A stretch of DNA of 64,000 bases. Origin: Marinimicrobium sp050113635. GTDB lineage: Bacteria > Pseudomonadota > Gammaproteobacteria > Pseudomonadales > Cellvibrionaceae. The translations under genes and the position numbers were made by a program. The notes under the pieces were generated by a model, which saw nothing but the letters and a program-made list of their open reading frames with translations, was not told where the DNA came from and ran no database searches. This document shows, one piece after another, positions 34,640-43,530 of this stretch (positions are counted from its first letter, which is position 1; each line of letters begins with the position of its first letter). The stretch spans positions 1,054,001 through 1,118,000 of the forward strand of contig NZ_JBNJLT010000001.1 of assembly GCF_050113635.1 (NCBI RefSeq). The letters are read 5' to 3'.

Positions 34640-35809
34640 TCACCGACCCGTCAAATCTTTCCAGTAACACTTCAGCTCAAACCAGGCTGGTTTCAAATCA
34701 TCCCACCGATTGACCTCATGCCTGACACCAACCAGCCTCGGGGTCAGAAAAGCGAGCAGCCGGCGAACTTTGTCGGTCATCGTGTGCGTACCCCGTAAAT
34801 ACAGGTACAAACTATCCAGGTCTCCCAGAAGCCAACGCAGTCGCTGCCCCTGGCGATAATTGAAAGCTTTTCCGGGGTTGTCGCCACCGTGGATTTGCCA
34901 CAACAACAACGGAAAGTCGACGCCGGCATCTACCGCCAGCTGCAACGAGCCCCAAAACCGGGTGTTGACCTCCATTAAAAAAGGCGTTCCATCAAGGCCG
35001 ACCCTGAATTCCACCATCGCAACACCATGCCATCCCACGTCATCCAGTAGTTTTGTGGCGTAGTCGCGCATGAGCGGGTCAATAGCGACACTTTCACTCA
35101 AAACGCTAACGCCGCCTTCCGGTGGCTTTTCCCTCACCCTTCGGTGGGCAAAGTAAGTCACGGGCTGTCCATGATCATACAAGCAAAAAATGCCAGCACC
35201 ACTGCCCTCGACAAAACTCTGCAGCATGAACGAATACTGGTGCAGGTAGGGCGATCGTTCGAGCTCCCGCCGCAACTCCTGTTCCGAGTGAAGCACCCTG
35301 ACGCGCGTCGCAATCCACTTCTTACCTGTGAAAATTTTCGACAGACAAGGCTTGAGTACCACCGGATAGGTGATACGGGAAACAATCAACGCCGAGGCAT
35401 TTTCAAACCACTCGGTTTCCGGATGCGGAATACCCAACGTCGCCGCCCGTCTCATCAACTGCCCTTTGTCCGCCAGAGCCATGACCGTCTCATAACGGGC
35501 GAAAGGCATGCTCAATTCAGGGGGCTTATCCTTAACGCTGAGCAACAGCTGGCTGGTCACCTCAGTAACCGGCAGCACAAGATCAAAGTGCTCCTCTTTC
35601 AGCAAAGCCAAAAGCCACTCCACATACGCCTGCGGTGCAGTCAATGCGCAAGGGCTTTGAATATGCTTTGCCGTATAGCGGGAATGCCCGGCCAGCGCCT
35701 GGGGTGTCGATTCCGCAGTCGTCACCCGCAAACCTGCGCGTCCCAATGATCGGGTAGCCGCCAAAGCGCTGCGCTGGGCAGCGTCTAAAACAAGCGCTGA
35801 CTTTTTCAC
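34640..35809 (-). CDS. ATP-grasp enzyme (carboxylate-amine ligase-like)
   Basis: A 389-residue ATP-grasp protein. The N-terminal pre-ATP domain begins ALVLDAAQRSALAATRSLGR. The ATP-grasp core includes YPVVLKPCLSKIF (phosphate-loop Lys), MLQSFVEGSGAGIFCLYD, GWHGVAMVEFRV and the metal-site FLMEVNTRFWGSLQLA. These enzymes join a carboxylate to an amine through an acyl-phosphate. In this context it could build an amino-acid or peptide substituent for the polysaccharide (inference). The start is GTG. It heads the minus-strand group ending at FemAB. Confidence 0.85.
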   Translation of the reverse strand: MKKSALVLDAAQRSALAATRSLGRAGLRVTTAESTPQALAGHSRYTAKHIQSPCALTAPQAYVEWLLALLKEEHFDLVLPVTEVTSQLLLSVKDKPPELSMPFARYETVMALADKGQLMRRAATLGIPHPETEWFENASALIVSRITYPVVLKPCLSKIFTGKKWIATRVRVLHSEQELRRELERSPYLHQYSFMLQSFVEGSGAGIFCLYDHGQPVTYFAHRRVREKPPEGGVSVLSESVAIDPLMRDYATKLLDDVGWHGVAMVEFRVGLDGTPFLMEVNTRFWGSLQLAVDAGVDFPLLLWQIHGGDNPGKAFNYRQGQRLRWLLGDLDSLYLYLRGTHTMTDKVRRLLAFLTPRLVGVRHEVNRWDDLKPAWFELKCYWKDLTGR

Positions 35810-35899
35810 GACGGTATTACATTCCCTGAAGCCTGGGTACTTTTACCACCCGATAAATGGCTGCCGATTCACCCCGATTACTGGTAGCTACCTACCTTT

Positions 35900-35905
35900 T
35901 ATAGT
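35900..35905 (+). promoter_or_regulatory. Possible -10 of the plus-strand glycosyltransferase operon
   Basis: TATAGT with a weak TTACTG 16 bases upstream, in the 134-base divergent gap between the ATP-grasp gene and the next operon. A palindrome GGTAGCTACC overlaps the spacer (35883-35892). Confidence 0.3.
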
Positions 35906-35943
35906 AGATTAAGCCTCGGCGCGCACTCGACAGGACACCCAGG

Positions 35944-37083
35944 ATGATAAACCAAACGCCCACGATTTTACATGCAATTGATACAACCGGGCCGGGGGGC
36001 GCTGAAACGGTGTTTTTGGATTTGGCCCAGCACCTGACTGTCGAAGGATTTAACAACTTTGCCATCATTAAAGGACCGGGCTGGGTGGAAGATCAGCTAA
36101 AAGCAAGACGGATACCCTACGCTATCGTCAAGCCGAGCGGATTTCTTTCCATACGTTATTACTGGGAACTGTTTCGACGACTCAAGCGTATGAACGTCAA
36201 ACTCATTCAGGCTCACTTGCTCGGATCGACGCTTACCTATTCGATCTTGTCGATTTTGACACGCATTCCGTTGGTGGCCACTCTTCACGGGCAAGTGGAC
36301 ATCAACCCCAATGAGCGACACGTCTATCTGAAAAACCGGATCATGCGCTGGGGTGTTGATCGTCTGGTAGCGGTCAGTCAACAGCTTGCTGACCATATCT
36401 CCGAAAGAAAACTATTCGATAAAAATCGAATTAAAGTCATTCACAATGGTGTCGAAACAAGCCGCTATGGGAAGAGCCATAGCCGTCAGATCAGAAGCCT
36501 CTTAGGGCTTGGCGATGATGCGTTTCTAATCGGTTGTCTAGGTAACGTCCGGCCTGCCAAGGCTTACCATGTTCTTGTAGATACAGCAGAAATCTTGTGC
36601 CCCAACAGCCCCCATATTCACTTCATCATTGCGGGCCACCAGAAAGCTGAGCTAATGAGTAGCCTTGAAAAGCAGATAGAACAAGGCGGGCTGGAGTCAC
36701 ATATTCATTTTATTGGCTTTCATCCAAACACCCCAGACTTTCTCGGACAAATGGACATGTTTGTCCTCTCCTCTACCTCAGAGGGATTTTCCATTGCCAC
36801 GATTGAAGCAATGGCAAGCGGCCTGGCCGTAATCGCAACACGATGTGGAGGACCAGAAGAAATAATTATCGACGGAAAGAACGGGGTACTTGTTCAACCC
36901 TTATCGCCATCTGCGTTATCTAACGCCATTCTACACTTGGTTAACGATTCGCAATCAAGAACTGACTTGGCCAACCAAGGAAAGCTACATGTACAAAGGT
37001 CATTTTCAATGTCATCTCTTCTAGACCAGTACAAATGTCAGTATAACGACTTTATTTTATATACAGAAAAGGTAATTAAATAG
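35944..37083 (+). CDS. Glycosyltransferase family 4
   Basis: A 379-residue GT-B glycosyltransferase. The N-terminal DTTGPGGAETVFLDLAQHL binds acceptor/donor loops; the C-terminal half has GCLGNVRPAKAYH and the donor-binding motif SSTSEGFSIATIEAMASGLAVIATRCGG (E-x7-E). It adds a sugar to the lipid-linked precursor at the inner membrane face. AGGA precedes the ATG. Its stop overlaps the GTG of the phosphatase gene (TAGTG). It starts the plus-strand, A+T-rich sugar cassette. Confidence 0.9.
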   Translation: MINQTPTILHAIDTTGPGGAETVFLDLAQHLTVEGFNNFAIIKGPGWVEDQLKARRIPYAIVKPSGFLSIRYYWELFRRLKRMNVKLIQAHLLGSTLTYSILSILTRIPLVATLHGQVDINPNERHVYLKNRIMRWGVDRLVAVSQQLADHISERKLFDKNRIKVIHNGVETSRYGKSHSRQIRSLLGLGDDAFLIGCLGNVRPAKAYHVLVDTAEILCPNSPHIHFIIAGHQKAELMSSLEKQIEQGGLESHIHFIGFHPNTPDFLGQMDMFVLSSTSEGFSIATIEAMASGLAVIATRCGGPEEIIIDGKNGVLVQPLSPSALSNAILHLVNDSQSRTDLANQGKLHVQRSFSMSSLLDQYKCQYNDFILYTEKVIK

Positions 37084-37643
37084 TGCTCAACACTGGCGGC
37101 TTTCCAATCAAAGATCGTTTTGGCTCAAAGAAAGGTTTAGCTCGTCATATTGGGCACAGCATCCTTTATCATTTAGGCTACTACAATAGCTACAAGCGAA
37201 TAAATTACTCATCTATAGAAAGGATAATATTTGTTTGTTCAGGAAATATATGCCGGAGCCCATTAGCGGAAAAAGTTTCAGAAAGTTTAGGCTTTCGTTC
37301 AGACTCGTACGGTTTACATTGTCGCGGAGGGGATAAAGCAGACCCAAGAGCTATTGAATTTGCCAAATCAATAGGCTTAGATCTTGAGGGGCATAATACT
37401 AAAAATATATCAAACTACATCGCCGAGCCCGGAGACCTTCTAGTAGGAATGGAGCCGCAACAGGCCCGCGCTCTAAGTAAAATGTTTTTGAAAAGCAGCA
37501 TCATCACTTTATCCGGAATATGGATCACGCCATATAAACCTTACATCCACGACCCATATAACACAAACGATGTTTTTTTTGAAAAGTGCGAACGTTACGT
37601 TGCTAGTGCAACCAAAGAACTGGTCCTAAGGGTATCTCAGTAA
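37083..37643 (+). CDS. Low-molecular-weight protein tyrosine phosphatase
   Basis: A 186-residue protein with the catalytic P-loop VCSGNICRSP (C-x5-R-S) and the general-acid HDPY segment near the C-terminus. These phosphatases (Wzb/Etp-like) reverse tyrosine autophosphorylation of exopolysaccharide kinases. It has ~45 residues before the P-loop that most family members lack. The start GTG overlaps the previous stop. Codon use is A+T-rich. Its natural partner would be the BY-kinase-like protein at 60768-61592, which itself lacks the ATP-binding Lys. Confidence 0.85.
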   Translation: MLNTGGFPIKDRFGSKKGLARHIGHSILYHLGYYNSYKRINYSSIERIIFVCSGNICRSPLAEKVSESLGFRSDSYGLHCRGGDKADPRAIEFAKSIGLDLEGHNTKNISNYIAEPGDLLVGMEPQQARALSKMFLKSSIITLSGIWITPYKPYIHDPYNTNDVFFEKCERYVASATKELVLRVSQ

Positions 37644-37645
37644 TT

Positions 37646-38878
37646 ATGGCAGGTTCCGATCCCCTCTACGCTATTAAAGTAAAGTCACTCTGGCAACAAT
37701 TCTGGAAAGAGGGTTTTTCTTTCTGGATGATTTGTGGATACCTCTTCTTTGAGTACGTAAGACCTCAATCAATATACAACTCAATAGATATTCTTCCCTG
37801 GACATTTTTGTTCATAGTACTTTCGTTTGTAGGCCTTGCATTTGACAAAAACAGAAAATGGGTATCAGATCCAGTCAACAAATGGATGATTATTTTCTTA
37901 ATTGTTATAGTGATATCAAGCATAAATGCGTACTGGCCAGCCATTTCATTTGAGCGGCTAGAATTTATCTACACTTGGATTATTATTTACTTTCTCATAA
38001 TCAATATTGTTAACACACCCTCAAGATTTTATATTTTTTTCCTTTTATTTTGTTTCGCAAGCTTCAAACTTTCCCTCCACGGCGCACATGTATGGGTAAG
38101 CAGAGGCTTCGGTTTCGCCGGATGGGGCATTACAGGACCGCCTGGCTTTTTTCAAAATTCAGGAGAGCTAAGCATCCAGATGCTTGTTTTTTTTCCTTTG
38201 GGATTCTATCTGTACCAGTCTCTAAAGGACAGGGTCAGAGTCTGGGAAAAGATAATTCTGATTTTGTTCTTTGTAACCCCTGTAATGACGATACTTGGCG
38301 CCAGCTCCAGAGGAGCACAAATCGCCCTGCTAGTTCAGATTGCGGTAATGTTTTACAGGAAGATCTTCAAAGTTAAAACATTGGCTTTTGTGGCGATACT
38401 AATCTATTTGGGAATGACATTCCTTCCTCAAGAACAAAAAGACCGTTTCACAACTATTGGAGACGACCAAACATCCCAACAACGGCTTCTATACTGGGAA
38501 AATGGAATCGAAATGATCAAAGACCACCCTTATCTGGGTGTGGGTTACTGGAATTTCATTCCATACTACGAATCAAATTATAGAGACGATATGCTCTATA
38601 GAAACGCGGAACTTCCTCACAATATATTTATTCAAATAGGAACTGACGCAGGCCTTATCGGATTATCAATTTACCTTGTATTAATGGCTAGATTTTTCAG
38701 AAATAGAAAGTCTTATAGCGACCCCATCTCCAATTCAATCTACAAAGGTTTATATGTAGGATTCATTGGATTTGTTGTTGCCGGTCAGTTCGTAACTGTC
38801 GGATACTATCCATTTATGTGGATTGGCCTTGCTTTACTTGTATCGCTGCAAAATTCATTTCGCCCCAGAAATACATAG
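37646..38878 (+). CDS. O-antigen ligase/polymerase-like protein, exosortase A-associated
   Basis: A 410-residue protein with about ten membrane helices and the large loop typical of Wzy/WaaL proteins. The early FEYVRPQSIYNSIDILPW segment and the loop GAHVWVSRGFGFAGWGITGP resemble the 'putative O-glycosylation ligase' linked to exosortase A loci. It would polymerise or ligate the repeat unit on the periplasmic face. The SSRGAQIAL and PHNIFIQIGTDAGLIG segments are ligase-family marks. It starts two bases after the phosphatase stop. Strongly A+T-rich. Confidence 0.78.
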   Translation: MAGSDPLYAIKVKSLWQQFWKEGFSFWMICGYLFFEYVRPQSIYNSIDILPWTFLFIVLSFVGLAFDKNRKWVSDPVNKWMIIFLIVIVISSINAYWPAISFERLEFIYTWIIIYFLIINIVNTPSRFYIFFLLFCFASFKLSLHGAHVWVSRGFGFAGWGITGPPGFFQNSGELSIQMLVFFPLGFYLYQSLKDRVRVWEKIILILFFVTPVMTILGASSRGAQIALLVQIAVMFYRKIFKVKTLAFVAILIYLGMTFLPQEQKDRFTTIGDDQTSQQRLLYWENGIEMIKDHPYLGVGYWNFIPYYESNYRDDMLYRNAELPHNIFIQIGTDAGLIGLSIYLVLMARFFRNRKSYSDPISNSIYKGLYVGFIGFVVAGQFVTVGYYPFMWIGLALLVSLQNSFRPRNT

Positions 38879-38898
38879 TTAACCATGGAGCCTCAACA

Positions 38899-39906
38899 TT
38901 GAATCATAGCACCGTCACCACGAAAGATTTGAATGCACTATGGATAACGTGGGAGATTCAAACCAGAAATAGAAGCATGGCAAAACTTCTAGAGGTTCCT
39001 CTATATGAATTAATCACCAAAAAAAGTGGGTATCTACGCTATACTATTTTAATTTTTCGCACCATCTTTCTTTTAGTGAAAAAGAAACCAACCGTTATTT
39101 TTGTACAAAACCCTTCAATGGCTCTCGCGTTGATTGCCACTATCGCCAGAAAACTTATGCGGTATCAGCTGTTTGTAGATGCGCACAACTCTGCTATAGA
39201 TTCTCTAAGTTCAGGAAACAGGATTGTGAAGCTAGTATCGGCTTACCTTCTGAGAAAACCTGATCACGTAATCGTCACCAACGCCTCCTTAGCTAGGATT
39301 GTAGAAGAGCATGGCGGATCACCAATCGTTGCTACAGACCCAATCCCCAACATACCCTTTGACGAAGAAAGAAATTTTCGACCAGAAAATGAAGATTATT
39401 TTCTTTTTATATGCAGCTGGGCTAACGATGAACCTTTCTCAGAAGTTATCGAGGCGTTCTCCAGACTGGGGGAAACTTACAAACTTCTAGTAACTGGAAA
39501 CTACAAAAAAGTTTTAAAACATCAAGATGCCAAAGATATTTCTGCCAATATAAAGCTCTTAGGATTTGTAGACGAAGAAACATATCTGCACTATCTATTA
39601 AACTGCATAGCCAGCATAGATCTCACCACTCGAGAAAACTGTTTAGTTTGTGGTGCTTACGAATCTATCGCCGCGAAGCGTCCATGCCTTATTTCTGACA
39701 CTCCGGCTAACAGAGAAACTTTCAAAAACGGATTTGTATACACAAAGAACACCAATCTATTAATAGAAAACGCAGTGCGACATATCGCGGACAACTTACC
39801 GACCCTTCAAAGGGAAATTTCGATTGAGAATTTAAGGCACAAAGCCTTTAGCTCGACAAGCAAAGAAAGAATATTAACTGCTGTTCAGCGACATAAAAAA
39901 GGATAG
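38899..39906 (+). CDS. Glycosyltransferase (GT-B, family 4-like)
   Basis: About 335 residues. Visible GT-B features are FVQNPSMALALIATIAR, FVDAHNSA, PDHVIVTNASL, FICSWANDEPF, and a degenerate C-terminal donor motif around LTTRENCLVCGAYESIAAKRP. I start at the TTG at 38899, which has GGAG eight bases upstream; the frame is open back into the ligase gene but no better start exists. A+T-rich. The sugar is unknown. Confidence 0.78.
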   Translation: MNHSTVTTKDLNALWITWEIQTRNRSMAKLLEVPLYELITKKSGYLRYTILIFRTIFLLVKKKPTVIFVQNPSMALALIATIARKLMRYQLFVDAHNSAIDSLSSGNRIVKLVSAYLLRKPDHVIVTNASLARIVEEHGGSPIVATDPIPNIPFDEERNFRPENEDYFLFICSWANDEPFSEVIEAFSRLGETYKLLVTGNYKKVLKHQDAKDISANIKLLGFVDEETYLHYLLNCIASIDLTTRENCLVCGAYESIAAKRPCLISDTPANRETFKNGFVYTKNTNLLIENAVRHIADNLPTLQREISIENLRHKAFSSTSKERILTAVQRHKKG

Positions 39907-39910
39907 ATTT

Positions 39911-41188
39911 ATGATTCTTAAAAGCAGAGCTTATGAGTACACTTTATTTTATATACAATCAAAAATAGTCCCAAATTTAGCCGTTGCTCTCTATATTCTA
40001 TCAAGAATTTTTTTATTTATTGGAAGAAAAGAGTTATACGCAAAACTTATTCTAACCTCAATTCGTTACAAAGCCTGCCCTAATGCAATTTCCAATTTTT
40101 CCAAAAATTTCTTATCTGGAAGAATTAACCTAGAGGGTCTTTTATCAAAACCCTGTTCGGAGAAAGACGCTTTTTCCCGAGCCATTATTTTAAGTAATCC
40201 AGAGAAGACTGAAAACAAGTTCAGAAAAGGCGTTATCCTGCTTAGTTTTTCCCATACATTCACTTTTTTCTTAAAACACGAATTATGGGGCATATTGAAT
40301 GAGCGTTATCTTTTTGTTCTGGAACCGAGTTGGTCAGGGTACGCTGACCCGGACATTATCGAGTTTATAAAACGAGCGAATCACTGCATTGTACAAGCAA
40401 CAGAAATAACTGACCGAGCTCTTTTAAATTCTATCTTCCCAAAAGTTCCGGTCCCTGACATCGGTGCCAGCAACTGGGTCGACTACTCTAAGTTTGATAG
40501 CCCTAACCTAAAATATGGAAAGCTGTATGACGCACTGTATATCGCTAACTCAAATCCTATAAAACGCGTATTTCGGGCCATTGAATCTTTTAAAGAAACA
40601 GTTTCTATATGCCCAGATTTTAAGGCTGTGATAGTGTGTGCATCGTGGGGAAAGACTGACACAAAAGATTACGAAAAGTATATTAACGCTATCGGACTTT
40701 CGGATAATGTGAAGATTATTCCTGGAATGCCGCAGAAGGATTTGGTAGCCCTTGCATCTCAATGCAAATTTAGCATTTTGCTCTCACTCAAAGAGGGGAG
40801 TAACAGAGTTCTATTTGAATCTATGTTCCTGAACCTTCCCGTTATCTGTTTGTATAATAATATTGGAGTAAACAAGAGTTACATAAATGAGTTTACGGGG
40901 CTTCTCAGCTGTGAAGGACGGCTTTCTAATTCATTTCTAACTCTTAAACAAGAGTATCTTAAATACCATCCCAGAGAGTGGGCCATTGATAACATTTCTC
41001 CAGAAATTACAACCGAACGACTTCGGAGTATAATCAATAACAGATTTGGAAATGAAGTGAATAGCAAAATTTACACAAAAGTGAATTCCCCTGAAGTTCA
41101 GTATATTGACACATCCATGAACCAAGGAAAAGGTATTCAAGATTTATTCAACAGATTGCGCAAAGAAAGCGCACAATCATCTGAATAA
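39911..41188 (+). CDS. Putative glycosyltransferase (GT-B fold)
   Basis: A 425-residue protein whose C-terminal half has the GT-B pattern LYIANSNPIKRVFRAIESF, IIPGMPQKDLVALASQCKF and LSLKEGSNRVLFESMFLNLP (donor-binding E-x7-E). The N-terminal ~100 residues are unusual, with hydrophobic stretches (NLAVALYILSRIFLFIG). AAGGA precedes the ATG, four bases after the previous stop. Very A+T-rich. Substrate unknown. Confidence 0.72.
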   Translation: MILKSRAYEYTLFYIQSKIVPNLAVALYILSRIFLFIGRKELYAKLILTSIRYKACPNAISNFSKNFLSGRINLEGLLSKPCSEKDAFSRAIILSNPEKTENKFRKGVILLSFSHTFTFFLKHELWGILNERYLFVLEPSWSGYADPDIIEFIKRANHCIVQATEITDRALLNSIFPKVPVPDIGASNWVDYSKFDSPNLKYGKLYDALYIANSNPIKRVFRAIESFKETVSICPDFKAVIVCASWGKTDTKDYEKYINAIGLSDNVKIIPGMPQKDLVALASQCKFSILLSLKEGSNRVLFESMFLNLPVICLYNNIGVNKSYINEFTGLLSCEGRLSNSFLTLKQEYLKYHPREWAIDNISPEITTERLRSIINNRFGNEVNSKIYTKVNSPEVQYIDTSMNQGKGIQDLFNRLRKESAQSSE

Positions 41189-41216
41189 CGGTACCAAAAA
41201 TTATATCGCGCTCACC

Positions 41217-41238
41217 CGGAGGTCAATGATGACCTCCG
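41217..41238. repeat. Hairpin between convergent genes
   Basis: A perfect 9-bp stem (CGGAGGTCA / TGACCTCCG) with an ATGA loop separates the glycosyltransferase and the secreted jelly-roll protein. There is no U-run in either direction; it probably marks transcript ends. Confidence 0.5.
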
Positions 41239-41251
41239 AAGAACTCACAGG

Positions 41252-42154
41252 TTAATCCAAAGGCCGAGGAGCAGAGGGAGGCGATATTTCACGACCCAAT
41301 TGCGACGACCCTATGTACGGGTTTCCAAACTCATCTCGTTGCGGGGGAGTACTTGTTGTTATTGTCAGGTCATCAGCGTAGAAAGACTGTGTTCTGTGGG
41401 CTCCCTCATTGTCCCAATAGGTGAAGAAATATAGAGCCTGAGCATAGCTTTGTGGCGTATTCATAGTCCTTCGATCAAAAGTTTCGCCCACTAATTTTCC
41501 ATCAACCCATACACGAACCACGGCTTCCCCACCATCATTTTTGCTGGAGCTGTCAAATTTTAAGTAGAACTCAATGGTCTTCCACTTTTCGGGCTCAAAA
41601 AAATGCTCTTTAGATCCAATTCTGAACCACCTTTGAGCACCTTCAAAAATGAAGTTAAATGGATGGTAGTTAGTTTTATAACTATGGGAATCGATGTATA
41701 GGTCATTGTACCCTTCGCTAACTCTTCTTCCTCCCTCATCCCGAAAAACACGAACTCTTAAAAACTTATTCATACCATTTTTATTGAATTCAAAGCCCTC
41801 AGGAAAAAGAAGCCTTGTTCTTATCCATATCTCGTCACCTTGCCTCAGGACCTTGCCTCCAAACTCAGAGCAATTTTCAAAATTTATAATTCCACCCAGC
41901 CCCCCAAATCCTTTCCCGCCTTTCTTGATGGTTAACTCCATTGATCTTGATCCACTATAGGCTCTCTTTTGCGAATACAACGTGTTCCCCGCCGAACTCG
42001 TAAATGCCTGCTCACCGTACAGCGAGCAGCCTCTGTTCTCTACACCCTCTCCCTCAGGAGCACCGTCAGAGGAGATGTTAATAGTGAACGCGTGAGAAGA
42101 CACGCTGAGCAGGATTGCTAAAGAAAAAGCCATGAGCTGTAAACTTTTGAACAT
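41252..42154 (-). CDS. Secreted polysaccharide-lyase-like jelly-roll protein
   Basis: A 300-residue exported protein (signal peptide FKSLQLMAFSLAILLSVSSHA). The mature part is beta-rich and resembles concanavalin-A-like polysaccharide lyases of the heparin-lyase-I/PL14-like type: GDEIWIRTRLLFPEGFEF, WKTIEFYLKF, VRVWVDGKLVGE and the late YFFTYWDNEGAHRTQSFYAD segment. It could trim or release the polymer made by this locus (inference). Lyase activity cannot be assigned because the catalytic residues are not clear to me. It ends in a Pro/Ser-rich tail. Confidence 0.6.
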   Translation of the reverse strand: MFKSLQLMAFSLAILLSVSSHAFTINISSDGAPEGEGVENRGCSLYGEQAFTSSAGNTLYSQKRAYSGSRSMELTIKKGGKGFGGLGGIINFENCSEFGGKVLRQGDEIWIRTRLLFPEGFEFNKNGMNKFLRVRVFRDEGGRRVSEGYNDLYIDSHSYKTNYHPFNFIFEGAQRWFRIGSKEHFFEPEKWKTIEFYLKFDSSSKNDGGEAVVRVWVDGKLVGETFDRRTMNTPQSYAQALYFFTYWDNEGAHRTQSFYADDLTITTSTPPQRDEFGNPYIGSSQLGREISPPSAPRPLD

Positions 42155-42321
42155 AAAAGAGCCTAGAACATCAGTTAAGAGTATAAAAGCCGTATAATGT
42201 CATATGAAAGACTCAGTTTCATTACAAATATAAATTTGGAATTAAACCGATTACTTATATAATGCTCTACAAAGTAAGGTACAAATTCACATATAACGTT
42301 AAGGAATATGGAATATATTTT

Positions 42322-43530
42322 ATGGAAGTTTTTGCCATATCTGCAAAGTATCCTACGCTCCTGCAAACATGGTTCATTAATTATTTAGAAGGGCTCGAGC
42401 AAAGTGGCCATACAGTAAAGGTTGGCTCACTCTACGACGAAGAAAACCCATGCCACCCTAAGGTTTTTACATTGAAAGCTAGGGCTGAATGGAAAGGGCA
42501 GCCGTTCAAAGCGCTTTTAAAGGGCTCAACCCTTTACCTTCTAAAAAATCTATTAAACCGAGCAACATACCGTTATATTTACAATTGCTTTAAGTATTCA
42601 GCTTCAGTTAAAGAGGCGGTGAAGTCGCTACTTTATATATCTGTCTTAAGTATAGAAAGCTACGACGTGGCACATTGTCATTCAGACAAAGCAGGATACT
42701 TGCTATTACCCGCATTAAAAACTTATGGAAAACCCATAATCGCCACTTTCCACGGATTGCCTCCGGAAGGCATAGCAGATTTAACACAAGCGGCAAGGAA
42801 ACAATATTTCAATGCGGTTGATATGATAGTTGTCAACACAGATTTTGCTAGAAAACAGCTGATAGAGATCACACATACAGCCACGCCCATTAAAGTTATC
42901 AATCAAGGGATTAACATAGAGGAGTTCCCATTCTATCCAGCTATTGCACCAGACGACCATCATTTTACAGTTTCCACTGTAGGCCGCCTGGATCGCTTAA
43001 AAGGTCACCTTTATGCCATTGACGCCATAGAGTCACTTAATAAAGTTGGCTTTAACGTAGACTATCAAATAATTGGAGCTGGCCTTTATAAAGATAAGAT
43101 TGAAAGTTACATAAAAAGTAGGAACTTGGGTGCTTTTGTAAAAGTAATAGGTCCTTTAACAGGCCCAAGATTGATTAAATTTTTAGCTAGTACTCAAGTT
43201 GTTCTTTTGCCCAGTTTTACAGAGCCTGGGGCATGGGCAGAAACTCAAGGGATCGTCCTCCAAGAAGCACAAGCTTTAGGAAAGCTTGTGATCGCCTCCA
43301 GATCAGGGGGCATACCAGAATGCATCATTCACGGACATACCGGATTTCTAGTAGAGCCACAATCCTCTGAGTCCTTAGAATTAACTATAAAGTATGTTTT
43401 TAAGAACACAGCGCAATGGAGAACGTGGCAGTCCAATGCAAGGCATGACGTAGAAAAGAGATTTTCATTAGAGTCTATGAGCCAATCATTAATAGATATG
43501 TATAGTCATTTGATCGGAAAATCCAGCTAG
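42322..43530 (+). CDS. Glycosyltransferase family 4
   Basis: About 402 residues of GT-B glycosyltransferase: FAISAKYPTLLQTWFINYLE at the N-terminus, TFHGLPPEGI, STVGRLDRLKGHLYAIDAI, and the donor motif PGAWAETQGIVLQEAQALGK. I start at the ATG at 42322, which places the conserved first strand at the N-terminus; the frame is open to 42262 within the A+T-rich promoter region (TATAAT-like boxes at ~42197 and ~42256). Its TAG stop shares the CTAG with the stop of the convergent flippase gene. Confidence 0.85.
   Translation: MEVFAISAKYPTLLQTWFINYLEGLEQSGHTVKVGSLYDEENPCHPKVFTLKARAEWKGQPFKALLKGSTLYLLKNLLNRATYRYIYNCFKYSASVKEAVKSLLYISVLSIESYDVAHCHSDKAGYLLLPALKTYGKPIIATFHGLPPEGIADLTQAARKQYFNAVDMIVVNTDFARKQLIEITHTATPIKVINQGINIEEFPFYPAIAPDDHHFTVSTVGRLDRLKGHLYAIDAIESLNKVGFNVDYQIIGAGLYKDKIESYIKSRNLGAFVKVIGPLTGPRLIKFLASTQVVLLPSFTEPGAWAETQGIVLQEAQALGKLVIASRSGGIPECIIHGHTGFLVEPQSSESLELTIKYVFKNTAQWRTWQSNARHDVEKRFSLESMSQSLIDMYSHLIGKSS

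Noticed and set aside
35810..35943. Search for a PrsR/sigma-54 promoter in the divergent gap before the glycosyltransferase operon
   Set aside because: Only poor GG-N10-GC matches were found on either strand; a weak sigma-70 -10 is more likely.
43527..43530. Stops of two convergent genes sharing CTAG, and a similar four-base overlap at 48761-48764
   Set aside because: Compact convergent ends are common in bacteria and need no special explanation.
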